Source of the DNA: CAYUIS01 sp964444825 | GTDB lineage: Bacteria > Chloroflexota > Anaerolineae > B4-G1 | DNA: 64,000 bases | Assembly (NCBI GenBank): GCA_964444825.1 | Contig: CAYUIS010000005.1 | Span: 3,003-67,002 of the forward strand | Direction of reading: 5' to 3' | Part shown: positions 24,210 to 32,425 of the stretch, piece after piece | Numbering within the stretch: the first letter of the stretch is position 1 | How the letters are laid out: the number at the start of each line of letters is the position of its first letter | Program-made: the position numbers and the translations under genes | Notes under the pieces: generated by a model | The model's database searches: none | Told to the model about the DNA's origin: nothing | The model's input: the letters and a program-made list of their open reading frames with translations, nothing else

Positions 24210-25850
24210 TCAACCCTGCTGATGCGCCCGCGCATTCAGCGCAGACAGTACATCCTCGACGGTCAGCCACCCGGTGCCAGGGAAAACCTGCGTTACCTGC
24301 GGAGCAAGGAAGGATGAAGCAGGCAATACGTCTGCCGGGGAACCGTTGGCGACAACCTCACCCTGGTCGAGCACAACGACCCGATCAGCGGCTTGCGCGA
24401 CCAGCTCGACATCGTGCGTCACGAGCAGCACACCAGCCCCCTCGGCCTGCCACTCGCGCAGCAGATGCACCAGCTCCCGTTTGGACGGATAGTCCATCCC
24501 CCGTGTAGGCTCGTCGAGAAGCAGAAGGCGGGGATGGGTGACGGTCACCGCACCCAGTGCCACCCGCTGCCGCTGGCCGACGCTCAGATCCCGGGGATAG
24601 GATGTGGTCACGCCGTCCAGTCCCAGGCGGGCTAGTAGATCGGCCGGCGGGAGAGGGGGACTGCCCAGGAGGCTATGATTGCGCAGGGTGACCGCCAGTT
24701 CGTCGGCCACGGTGTCGGCAAAGAGCAGCGTGTCCGGTTCCTGAGGTAGATAGCCGATGCTGCGGCAGATGTCGGCTGTCTCCTGCCCGACGAGCGACTC
24801 TCCCTCCAGCGCGATTTCTCCCCGCTGTGACCGCAGCAGTCCAACGATGCACTTGAGCAACGTGGTCTTACCTGATCCATTTCGCCCCATCAGCGCTACC
24901 AGCTCGCCTGCACCCACAGTGAGCCCGACGCTGTTCAGAGCAGAGGCCCCGTTGTAGTTGAAAGAGAGCTCACTTACCTCAAGAATCGTCTCAGGTTCTG
25001 AGGTTTCGGGTTTCGGGCTGGGACTCGTGACCTGTGGCATGGAGTCCCCCAAGATCTCTTTGGCATATGCCCGCCCCTCCTCAATCGTCAACGGTATTGG
25101 CTCCCACTCCAGCGCTTTACCCAACGTGATCAGCGGCGGGGTCAGACCCATCTGGCGCAAAACCTGGCGCGGTGGGCCGCTCAACACCGGCTCGTCGGAG
25201 TCGGGCAGATATACCAAGTGGCCGATGTGGGCCAGGACTCGCTCTAGCCGGTGTTCGGCCAGGATGATCGTCAATCCCAACTCACAGTTTAGGCGCACCA
25301 GAGCGTCCAGCACCTCCTGGGCCGACTGGGGATCCAGTTGCGAGGTCGGCTCGTCGAGCACGAGGATACGGGGGCGGAGCGCGAGGGCGGCGGCGATGGC
25401 GACGCGCTGTTTTTCACCACCGGACAGCGTCTCCAGTGGGCGGTCGCGTAGGGGAGACAGCTCCAGCAAGTCCAGCACCTCAGCAACACGCACCCGCATC
25501 TCGGCGCGCGGAATGGCGGCGTTCTCCAATGCAAAGGCGATCTCATCCTCGACCCTGTCTACTACAAACTGCGCCTCGGGATCTTGGAAAACAAAGCCCA
25601 CAATACGGCTGAGCACCTGTGGCCCTTCTTTGACTGTGTCGTGCCCGGCGACGGCGACGCGCCCGCTCAATGCACCTCCGGTGAAATGGGGCACCAGCCC
25701 ATTGAGGCAGCGCAGCAACGTGGACTTGCCTGCACCGGACGGCCCGACCACGAGGACAAACTCTCCCTCGGCGATGTGCAACGTCACATCGGTCAAGGCA
25801 GGGCCGGAAGCGCCGGGGTAGGTGTAGGTGAGATGGTCAAAGGTGATCAT
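24210..25850 (-). CDS. ECF transporter ATPase, fused EcfA1-EcfA2
   Basis: 546 residues, two complete ABC ATPase domains. First: Walker A GPSGAGKST, signature LSGGEKQR, Walker B ILVLDEPTSQLD. Second (from about 295): GRNGSGKTT, LSVGQRQR, LLLLDEPTRGMD. In energy-coupling factor importers, two such ATPases power an EcfT scaffold and a vitamin-binding S protein. The start overlaps the end of the EcfT gene (ATGA type). With the T, S and binding-protein genes upstream and a cobalamin riboswitch at the operon head, the cargo is most likely B12 or another corrinoid. Confidence 0.94.
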   Translation of the reverse strand: MITFDHLTYTYPGASGPALTDVTLHIAEGEFVLVVGPSGAGKSTLLRCLNGLVPHFTGGALSGRVAVAGHDTVKEGPQVLSRIVGFVFQDPEAQFVVDRVEDEIAFALENAAIPRAEMRVRVAEVLDLLELSPLRDRPLETLSGGEKQRVAIAAALALRPRILVLDEPTSQLDPQSAQEVLDALVRLNCELGLTIILAEHRLERVLAHIGHLVYLPDSDEPVLSGPPRQVLRQMGLTPPLITLGKALEWEPIPLTIEEGRAYAKEILGDSMPQVTSPSPKPETSEPETILEVSELSFNYNGASALNSVGLTVGAGELVALMGRNGSGKTTLLKCIVGLLRSQRGEIALEGESLVGQETADICRSIGYLPQEPDTLLFADTVADELAVTLRNHSLLGSPPLPPADLLARLGLDGVTTSYPRDLSVGQRQRVALGAVTVTHPRLLLLDEPTRGMDYPSKRELVHLLREWQAEGAGVLLVTHDVELVAQAADRVVVLDQGEVVANGSPADVLPASSFLAPQVTQVFPGTGWLTVEDVLSALNARAHQQG

Positions 25851-26908
25851 TCTTTTGCTTGCAAAGATCTTGCTTGATCCGTTTGGCCCACGGTGGCGAC
25901 CACCGCTGGCACGAGCAGCCCCAGCAGTCCCAATCCGATGAACGGATCAAAGACAGGGAACGCCAGGCGAGGATAGGGTGAATAGGTGAGCGTCGCCCGG
26001 TTCACCACGGGCAACGGCAACAGCACTGCAGCCAGCGTCAGCCCGCATCCCAATGCGACCAGGGTATCACGGGCAGTCCAAAGGCGCGCCCGGTAGGACG
26101 TGTGAGAGACGGTTCGGCCAGCCAGCCACACCACGCCGACGACAAGCCCAGCTCCCAGGATCATTGTGCCCACGGCGATCCCCTTCCACGATGGCAAGAA
26201 CAAGAACACCAGCCATCCTCCCAGCAGCATGAACAGCCCCAACGCCAGCAGCCTTTGGATACGCGGTGCCTGTCCTCGATCCGAGACGGCCCCGTAACCG
26301 CGGGCGACCATCGACTCGGCCAGGCCCATCGAGCGTTCCAACCCGCTTATCAGCAGCGGCACGACGATGGGCAGCCAGTCGCGCAGGCCGCGCACCCGGT
26401 GACCGCGCACCGCCTGAGCCTCCCGAATGCGGTTCAGACTGCGGGTCGTCTGGGGAATAAAGGTGAGGGCGATGGACAGCACGATGCCAGCCTCGTGGAA
26501 AGCGCGGGGCGCGAGGCGCACCAAATCTCGCACCGGTGTCACCTGGTTGAAGGTGGCAAAGCCGCTAAATATGATCGTCAGCGTGAGGCCGTTCGTCGCG
26601 CCAAAGACAAGCGACTCTAGCGTCACCGGACCGCTTAGCAGCGGGAGCCAATCAGGTAGGCGAATATGGAAGAGGACCGTATCCCCCAGGTGCGCGGTCA
26701 GCCCGCTAAATAGAATGGCCAGCGGGACCGCTACGGCCGCGAAGCGGAGCGGTGGCACAATGGTCCGCCGTCCCTGGGCCGGTGCGCAGGTACCATCCAC
26801 CACCATCACAACCAGCAATAGGAGAAAGACGTAAAGAGGGTTGCGGGTGGACGAGGCCGTCACCAGAGTCGTCAATGCCCACAGACACCAGACGCGTGCA
26901 TCAAGCAT
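25847..26908 (-). CDS. ecfT: ECF transporter transmembrane scaffold EcfT
   Basis: 353 residues with about six to eight hydrophobic helices. The two cytoplasmic coupling motifs of EcfT are visible: REAQAVRG (about 183) and SMVARGYG (about 218), each with the Ala-Arg-Gly that docks into the ATPases. The C-terminal 120 residues add further membrane segments beyond the usual EcfT length. It overlaps the S-component gene by eight bases and the ATPase gene by four, so the three are translationally coupled. Confidence 0.9.
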   Translation of the reverse strand: MLDARVWCLWALTTLVTASSTRNPLYVFLLLLVVMVVDGTCAPAQGRRTIVPPLRFAAVAVPLAILFSGLTAHLGDTVLFHIRLPDWLPLLSGPVTLESLVFGATNGLTLTIIFSGFATFNQVTPVRDLVRLAPRAFHEAGIVLSIALTFIPQTTRSLNRIREAQAVRGHRVRGLRDWLPIVVPLLISGLERSMGLAESMVARGYGAVSDRGQAPRIQRLLALGLFMLLGGWLVFLFLPSWKGIAVGTMILGAGLVVGVVWLAGRTVSHTSYRARLWTARDTLVALGCGLTLAAVLLPLPVVNRATLTYSPYPRLAFPVFDPFIGLGLLGLLVPAVVATVGQTDQARSLQAKE

Positions 26909-27755
26909 TGGCCGAACGGACCTCGTGGTGGAAACGGCGCTGGAATCGGGCGAGCGCCCGCACCGTCGGCACGCCCAGCAGCAGGATCAGTGCCGCGTTT
27001 CCCAGCGCCCGTATCAGATCCCACCCAAGGGAGGTGGCTGCGTAGAACGTGGCATAACGGACCAATACCTCCCTCAGGCCCAGACCAGGAGTCCACGCTT
27101 GCTCGACCGGCCCCATTGCAAAGGGCCAAAAGTAGAGGTTGATGATCACCCCATAGAGCAGACCCCAGGCGAAACCAAAGAGGGAGAGGACGGGGACGGC
27201 GAGCGGGCCGGTGGGTGCTGCAAGTTGCGCATTGTCTGATCCGCGAGACCCGAAGCGTGAGACGGAAAACGAGAGACGTGAGAGCCAGCCGGCTGTCATA
27301 CCGATCCAGCCTGCAGTGAACATCTGGTAAGGGAGCCAGGGTCCCACGCCACCGGTGATCAATGCGGAGACGAGCAACGTAAAGGTGCCCATCAGGAAGC
27401 CAAAGCGCCCGCCAAAGACATAGCTAGACAGGATGATAGGTGCAAAGATAGGGGAAAAACCGCCCGGCATAGGAATGGCGACCTCGATGAAACGCAGCAC
27501 GCTGGTGGTGGCGACCATCACACCCAGCACGGCGACCGTCTTGGCACTGATCGCCTGGCCCTGCAGTTCCACCAGCAGTGCGACCAGCGACAGTCCTACC
27601 AGCGCCGTGGTCACCAGTGCTGCGTCCTGGCCGTGGGCGATGCCGATGGGCCCGTTTGCTTGCCCTGCGAGGAAGAAGGGATAGGCGAAGGCAAGAACGC
27701 CAATAGCTCCGCTGAGGGCATAGATGAGGCCACTGGTGGCTCGACGCATGTTCAT
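26901..27755 (-). CDS. ECF transporter substrate-binding (S) component
   Basis: 284 residues from ATG 27755, which overlaps the stop of the upstream gene as ATGA. Six or more membrane helices, with the ECF-S-like FSPIFAPIILSSYVFGGRFG and a following GPWLPYQMFTAGWIG. S components bind the vitamin. This one sits between a transcobalamin-like protein and EcfT in a cobalamin-riboswitch operon, so B12 or a corrinoid precursor is the predicted ligand. The family within ECF-S cannot be fixed by eye. Confidence 0.82.
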   Translation of the reverse strand: MNMRRATSGLIYALSGAIGVLAFAYPFFLAGQANGPIGIAHGQDAALVTTALVGLSLVALLVELQGQAISAKTVAVLGVMVATTSVLRFIEVAIPMPGGFSPIFAPIILSSYVFGGRFGFLMGTFTLLVSALITGGVGPWLPYQMFTAGWIGMTAGWLSRLSFSVSRFGSRGSDNAQLAAPTGPLAVPVLSLFGFAWGLLYGVIINLYFWPFAMGPVEQAWTPGLGLREVLVRYATFYAATSLGWDLIRALGNAALILLLGVPTVRALARFQRRFHHEVRSANA

Positions 27756-29041
27756 TTCCGGCGGGTCATGATAAAGACCAGCCACCCCAACAATCCTCCC
27801 GCGATGGAGCTGAAGGCGATGTAACCGATCGGAACCAGGGGAGAGACGGAACCTTGATCTCTGGATACTGGTTCCTGGTCCCCGGTCGCTGGCTGCACGA
27901 CACTGGCGGCAGGATCGGCGGACGCCACCATCGGCCGAGAGCTAGGGTGTGGAGAGGGAGTTGGGAGCAGTTCAGCCGCTTGGGCGGGCGTGGAGGATGG
28001 TTGAGCGGCGGTGGTCGGCTGAGGGGTAAGAGAGGGCGGCGGAGCCAGGGCCGCATCGGCCTGGGGCGTGGCGGTGGAGGGCTGAGAAACTTGGGCCGCA
28101 GGCTGTGATGTGGAGGGCGGCGACGCGGGTGGGATGGCGGTGGGCGGCGGGGTCAGCACCGCTGCCGACGCAGCGCCGCTCACACCCACCACGAGGTTGT
28201 ACGTCTGCTCCTCTGCCCCACCCACGACCCGCAGCTTGTACTCCTGCGACGCGCTCGGGCATACATCACGACTGCCGTCGGCACTCACACGCTCTCCATC
28301 CAGGTAGATCTCCACAGCGTTGGAGGTGTTCCAGCGCAGGGTTATACACGCCCCAGCGGGGATTGGATTGGCATCTACCCGGAACCAGGCCTCAGGGGAT
28401 GGCGGTGGTGACGTGGCGGCTTCCCCAGGTGATGGCGTGTCGGTGGGAGGTGCAGGTGTGTCAGTCGGGGGCAGAGGTGTATCGGTGGGAGGTACAGGCG
28501 TGTTAGTCGGGGGTAGAGGTGTATCGGTGGGAGGCGCCGGCGTGTCGGTGGACGCTGGCGGTGGTGAGGCACAGATCTGATGGAACGGGACCTCTGGCGG
28601 CGGGTCACCGGCTCCCCAGCTCCAACCTTCGACGTCACCATTGTAGACAGTATGAGCGCTGGCGCCCACCGGGGAGTAGACCCATGCCCCTTCCACAAAA
28701 CGCCAATAGGACCAGTAGTTGGGAGTATCGCATGTCAGGCAACTCTCGACTGGACAGCCTGTGCCCTCGATGGCGCAGACCGCCGCTCCCTGACCGGAAT
28801 TGAAAGCAGCCACGGCGTTCAGGCCTGAGCGCATCAGCACGTCATAGCCGCTGATCTGTGATTCGCCGAATTCGACGCAGTGGGTGATGAAGGAACCGTC
28901 GCCAAAGCGGACGACCAGGCCGGCGCGGTTAGGCGTCTGCGCGCGTGCGTTAAGCAGGCCGATTCCAGCGTCGCCGCTGACCTGGAGCGCCAATACAGCC
29001 AGTATTACGGCAATGATACCAATCTTCCACTCCCTCATCAT
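27752..29041 (-). CDS. Membrane-anchored transcobalamin-like (DUF4430-type) protein
   Basis: 429 residues. Signal peptide (1-34), then a beta-rich domain (about 36-155) with YWSYWRFVEGAWVYSPVGA and VEGWSWGAG, the pattern of DUF4430, the fold of the C-terminal beta domain of transcobalamin/intrinsic factor. A seven-residue Pro-Thr repeat (PPTDTPx, about 163-202) follows, then an Ig-like domain (about 218-285), a long Pro/Ser/Thr linker, and a C-terminal membrane helix (about 403-425) ending in TRRK. It is thus an outside-facing, tethered protein. GGAGG precedes ATG 29041. It probably presents a corrinoid to the ECF S component with which it overlaps; ligand is inferred. Confidence 0.72.
   Translation of the reverse strand: MMREWKIGIIAVILAVLALQVSGDAGIGLLNARAQTPNRAGLVVRFGDGSFITHCVEFGESQISGYDVLMRSGLNAVAAFNSGQGAAVCAIEGTGCPVESCLTCDTPNYWSYWRFVEGAWVYSPVGASAHTVYNGDVEGWSWGAGDPPPEVPFHQICASPPPASTDTPAPPTDTPLPPTNTPVPPTDTPLPPTDTPAPPTDTPSPGEAATSPPPSPEAWFRVDANPIPAGACITLRWNTSNAVEIYLDGERVSADGSRDVCPSASQEYKLRVVGGAEEQTYNLVVGVSGAASAAVLTPPPTAIPPASPPSTSQPAAQVSQPSTATPQADAALAPPPSLTPQPTTAAQPSSTPAQAAELLPTPSPHPSSRPMVASADPAASVVQPATGDQEPVSRDQGSVSPLVPIGYIAFSSIAGGLLGWLVFIMTRRK
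28434..28551. repeat. 21-bp coding tandem repeat (Pro-Thr linker)
   Basis: Degenerate 21-bp units encode PPTDTP plus one variable residue about six times within the transcobalamin-like gene. This is a typical extended surface linker. Confidence 0.8.
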
Positions 29042-29108
29042 CCTACCTCCGCAAAGTAGGTGGTTCCGGCGAGGTCATCGACCCCGCCGGAACCGGATCT
29101 CTCAAACC

Positions 29109-31763
29109 CTAGGGACTCTTCAAGATGAGTGGCAAGTAAACACGGTCAGCCACGATGGTGGGATCCTTGTAGGTGTTGTTTTCGAGATAAGGGTCATAGG
29201 TGTTGGCGGTTACGACGACCGTGTTGGTAAAGGTCTTGGTTACCCAATCCTGGACCTCGACAACCACCGTCAATATCTCCGTTGCACCGGGAGCCAGTGT
29301 GCCCAAATCCCACCACACCTTAGCTGGCATAGAGGCAGTGCCTGGTACATAGACAGTGCCAGGTGGCGTAGGCAGGACGAGGGTGGCCATGGGTGGTGAG
29401 AACACCTCAACCGGGAGCGTGTCGGTGACGAGTACGCGCTGAGCCTCCGATGGTCCGGCGTTGAGGGCCGTCAGGACATAAGTCAAGCGCTCGCCGGGCG
29501 CCACCGGGTCAGGGATATGGGTCTTGGTCACCCGCATGTCGGCTTCGGGTTGTAGTGTGACGGTGTCAGTAGTGACCGTGTTTTCATATTGGACGCCATC
29601 CTCCACATCGGTGAACAGGGCCTGTAGCTCATAGCCGGCCGATGGCGCCACCTCGATCGTGGCTGTGTAGTAACCTTCAGCTTTATGCAGTGTGGGAGTC
29701 TCCCAGTCGCCACCCTTTATCCGCCAGTTCAGGATGACCTCCCCATTGATGTCAGCGTCGCTACCAAAGGGAACAACCACGTCCAGGCTGTTGCCCGACA
29801 CCACTCTGGGAGGCGCAGCAACCAAACGGTCAGGATCGGGACCGCGATTGACGGGCGCGAACGGCTTTAGTGGATGTGAAAAGGGGTAATGTACTCCCAG
29901 TTGCGCTGGCACTGCCTGCCGAGTCGAGAAGAAATCGTCTCCGAGCATAAAGGTGAAAGGGCCATCCGACTTTTGGAGGTCGGCCAGCGCATCGTACGGG
30001 CTATGGCCACCTTTCCACCATTTCATATCGGTCAAGTCCTCACCGGCTGCTAGCAGACCCTGCATAGCCAGGGCCGTGGAGTTGACGCTGGGACTTCCAA
30101 AGGCGCTCCAGCTCCCTTGGGTGTTCTGCTCGTTGCGTAGGGCCTGTGTTCCGCTGACGATGCTGGTATCGGTCATAGGCACGCCAGCCGCAACCAGAGC
30201 TTGCAGTGCCAGGCCTGTGCTCCCCGGCCTGTCGAATCCCCACGCATCCACCCAACTGCCATCTGGGTTTTGTAGATCTAGAATCGTCTGGGTGGCACTG
30301 ATGGGGATGGTTTCGCCCGCGGCTGCCAGCCCCATTACGCCGAACGCCTGGTACCAGGAGTTAGCGGCATCACCGAAAGCCCCTGTGGTGGGGCTGTACC
30401 AAGTGCTGGTGAGTACGTGGACGATGTTCACGCCGCCAAAGTTATCTGCATCGCCACCCGCAGCTTCGACCGCTATTGCTAACTTGCCTGCCGAGGATGG
30501 GTCTAGACTCACAAAAGAAATGGCTGTGTTTGAGAGATAGTCCATCGCTGAGGTGACGCTGCCGGGAGCCTTGACCGTGTAGGGATCATACCCCGCCGCT
30601 GCGTACGCCAACACCGCGTCGCATGTCGGGCCAGCAGGGTGTCCAAAGGGGGTGGGCCAGGCACCATCCACGTCCTGAAGGGCCCCCATCCAAGTGAGGG
30701 CGCGCAGGGCGCGATGCTCCCGGCCCAGAAAGAACAACGGTTGCTCGGTCAGGCCAAACACGGCCTCGCTGGTACTATAGGCATTGGCATATATCCCTCC
30801 GATGCGCCCGTCGGGTTTTTGAAGGTCAAGCAAAGCGGTGTGAGGGGTGTTATGTAAATGTGCCCAACTCTCCGTCGCTGGCGTATAACCCGCTGCGACC
30901 AGGGCCTGAATGACCCACCCAGTGCTATCGGCGTTGGCCGGATCAGTGTCCCACCAAGGGCGCCATCCTCCACTGGGCAACTGGGTATCGTGGAAAAAAC
31001 CGAGCGCCTTTTGGATCGCAGCGTCGGTGGGCTCAACGTTGCCGCTGCCAATGAGTGCCATGACTGCTTGTGCGGTAGTGTCAGGGTCACCCAGGCCCCA
31101 GCTACCGTCAGCGGCCTGCTGGTCTATTAGGTAGTTGGTCGCCGTCACCGGCACCTGCTGTCCAGCGGCGACCAATCCCAAGATCGCCATGGCCTGATTA
31201 TCATCTTCGGCTTCGCCGGTGTAGAAACCTTCGCGAGCCGTCGTGCTGTATGCACCTGTCGCAGGTTGATAGGTGTCGTTCAGTTGGGCGATCAGGTCCA
31301 TCCCTCCAAAGTTGGTCGGGTCCTCGTTCGCTCCAGCAACCGCGGCCAACAAATGACCCGCCTGTTGCGGGAACAGATACGCACTTGTTGTGTGGGTGGT
31401 TTGGTGGGTGTAGCCGATAGCGTGTGCTGCCAGATAATCCACCGTCGTCTTACCGGTGGTGATGTGTGTCATCCAACTCATTGGATGGCCTGCAGCGGCC
31501 AATGCCAACGTCGTGAGAACGGTGCCACCCTCGTTTGAACCATAGCCCATACCAAAGGCATCTATGCCACCGTCAGGCTGCTGCTGCGTGCGGACGTAGG
31601 TCAGAGCCTGGCTGATGGCATCACTGTTGTCAATCGTGGGGTTCTCAGGAGCCAAGACACGCTGGGCCTGCGCCGGAGCAGCGTGAAGGACCAGTGCCAT
31701 AAGCAGGCCGACGGTCAACAGAGCGCCCAGCGCGATGCTTATGATAAACTTGTGTTGCTTCAT
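29109..31763 (-). CDS. Secreted alpha/alpha-toroid (intrinsic-factor/squalene-cyclase-like) protein
   Basis: 884 residues from ATG 31763 (GGGGAAG upstream). Signal peptide 1-34 ends APAQAQ. From about 40 to 620 there are more than ten helical-pair repeats of the type TALALAAAGHP, QAMAILGLVAAGQ, GWVIQALVAAGY, with QxxDGSWG turns, as in terpene-cyclase toroids and in the alpha domain of intrinsic factor. A DUF11-type beta domain (about 740-870) follows, and it ends VYLPLILKSP. As first gene behind a cobalamin riboswitch and next to a transcobalamin-like gene, it is a candidate extracellular corrinoid binder; an enzymatic role is unlikely for a secreted protein but not excluded. Confidence 0.75.
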   Translation of the reverse strand: MKQHKFIISIALGALLTVGLLMALVLHAAPAQAQRVLAPENPTIDNSDAISQALTYVRTQQQPDGGIDAFGMGYGSNEGGTVLTTLALAAAGHPMSWMTHITTGKTTVDYLAAHAIGYTHQTTHTTSAYLFPQQAGHLLAAVAGANEDPTNFGGMDLIAQLNDTYQPATGAYSTTAREGFYTGEAEDDNQAMAILGLVAAGQQVPVTATNYLIDQQAADGSWGLGDPDTTAQAVMALIGSGNVEPTDAAIQKALGFFHDTQLPSGGWRPWWDTDPANADSTGWVIQALVAAGYTPATESWAHLHNTPHTALLDLQKPDGRIGGIYANAYSTSEAVFGLTEQPLFFLGREHRALRALTWMGALQDVDGAWPTPFGHPAGPTCDAVLAYAAAGYDPYTVKAPGSVTSAMDYLSNTAISFVSLDPSSAGKLAIAVEAAGGDADNFGGVNIVHVLTSTWYSPTTGAFGDAANSWYQAFGVMGLAAAGETIPISATQTILDLQNPDGSWVDAWGFDRPGSTGLALQALVAAGVPMTDTSIVSGTQALRNEQNTQGSWSAFGSPSVNSTALAMQGLLAAGEDLTDMKWWKGGHSPYDALADLQKSDGPFTFMLGDDFFSTRQAVPAQLGVHYPFSHPLKPFAPVNRGPDPDRLVAAPPRVVSGNSLDVVVPFGSDADINGEVILNWRIKGGDWETPTLHKAEGYYTATIEVAPSAGYELQALFTDVEDGVQYENTVTTDTVTLQPEADMRVTKTHIPDPVAPGERLTYVLTALNAGPSEAQRVLVTDTLPVEVFSPPMATLVLPTPPGTVYVPGTASMPAKVWWDLGTLAPGATEILTVVVEVQDWVTKTFTNTVVVTANTYDPYLENNTYKDPTIVADRVYLPLILKSP

Positions 31764-31845
31764 TCTTCCCCTTTCGTGTAGTAGGATAGTGAACAGGTCA
31801 TAGGTGGACGCCCCTCCTCCCACTCAGTGGTAAGAGGGGTGATCC

Positions 31846-31887
31846 AAAAACAAAAAGCCCTCCCCCTCACGTCTCTTGGGGAAGAGC
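31846..31887 (-). terminator. Intrinsic terminator in the riboswitch expression platform
   Basis: Minus strand: a ten-pair stem (GCTCTTCCCC at 31887-31878 with GGGGGAGGGC at 31866-31857, two G-U pairs) followed by TTTTTGTTTTT at 31856-31846. It lies between the aptamer and the first gene, so the riboswitch most likely controls transcription termination. Confidence 0.85.
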
Positions 31888-31947
31888 TGGTCCTACTCGG
31901 TGACCCTTCATACGCCACCCCCTTTCCGCGAAGGTTGTTGTGTGCGT

Positions 31948-32091
31948 CAGCAGGGGCGGGTATCCTGGCTTGAACGCGCGTTATCCGCGTTCCTACAGTT
32001 GCGGGACAGCGCCGGACTCTGCGTGCGTAGCACGCACCACCGGCTTCCCCCTTTGTACCCCTCGCATCCGGGCTTTGGGGTACCCCTGCTG
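31948..32091 (-). promoter_or_regulatory. Cobalamin (AdoCbl-type) riboswitch aptamer
   Basis: Minus strand. Closing helix CAGCAGGGG (32091-32083) with CCCCTGCTG (31956-31948). Inside are GAAGCCGGTG, AGTCCGGCGCTGTCCCGC, CAACTGTA and the B12 box AGCCAGGATACCCGCC (31970-31955). These are the conserved blocks of the cobalamin riboswitch in the right order. It is followed by a terminator and the toroid/ECF operon, which it should switch off when cobalamin is plentiful. Confidence 0.96.
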
Positions 32092-32114
32092 GTGCAGTAT
32101 GCGATTGTGGCGAG

Positions 32115-32143
32115 AGTATAACACAGAGGGTATGGGCTGTCAA
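32115..32143 (-). promoter_or_regulatory. Consensus promoter of the cobalamin-uptake operon
   Basis: Minus strand: TTGACA (32143-32138), 17 bp, TATACT (32120-32115). Start near 32108, a few bases before the riboswitch aptamer. Confidence 0.85.
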
Positions 32144-32149
32144 ACCATC

Positions 32150-32178
32150 TTGCACCCAATTGCCTTCCGTGCTAGAAT
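32150..32178 (+). promoter_or_regulatory. Promoter of the selenium-linked cluster
   Basis: TTGCAC (32150-32155), 17 bp, TAGAAT (32173-32178). Its -35 box is only six bases from the -35 box of the divergent cobalamin promoter. Confidence 0.65.
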
Positions 32179-32184
32179 TCCCCG

Positions 32185-32380
32185 CCACCAAACAAGACCA
32201 TGGGAGAAACAATAGTGCTCTATCACCGCCTTACCTGAGATGGTGCCTGGGACGCCGGTTGGCGTCCGCAGGCCGACCTGCACACGTCAGGGGGCGGTGG
32301 TATGACCGCCCCCTGAGTTCAGACGTGGTTTCCCGCGTGGGAAGACTGCCGCCGCTGGCGTGTGCTGGCGGCGGTTTTTT
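32185..32380 (+). ncRNA. Highly structured leader or small RNA, class unknown
   Basis: From the predicted start to a terminator there are four consecutive hairpins: GCCTG-GGACGCC/GGCGTCC-CAGGC (32245-32273), a perfect 12-bp stem around GGTATG (32287-32316), TTCCC/GGGAA (about 32329-32342) and the terminator stem. It does not match T-box, TPP, SAM, cobalamin or 6S consensus that I know. It could be a leader regulating the downstream selenium genes by attenuation or a stand-alone RNA. Confidence 0.5.
32349..32380 (+). terminator. Intrinsic terminator before the cysteine desulfurase-like gene
   Basis: CCGCCGC (32349-32355) pairs with GCGGCGG (32368-32374), followed by six T. It ends the structured leader about 45 bp before ATG 32426. 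Confidence 0.8.
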
Positions 32381-32425
32381 GTTGCCCACGCCGCGTCCCG
32401 GGTCTACCAGAAAACGCGAGGGCCT

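Noticed and set aside
32185..32380. tRNA-Sec (selC) or 6S RNA
   Set aside because: No T-loop GTTCGA, no acceptor stem or CCA for a tRNA, and no long closing stem or central bubble of 6S type; kept as an unassigned structured leader.
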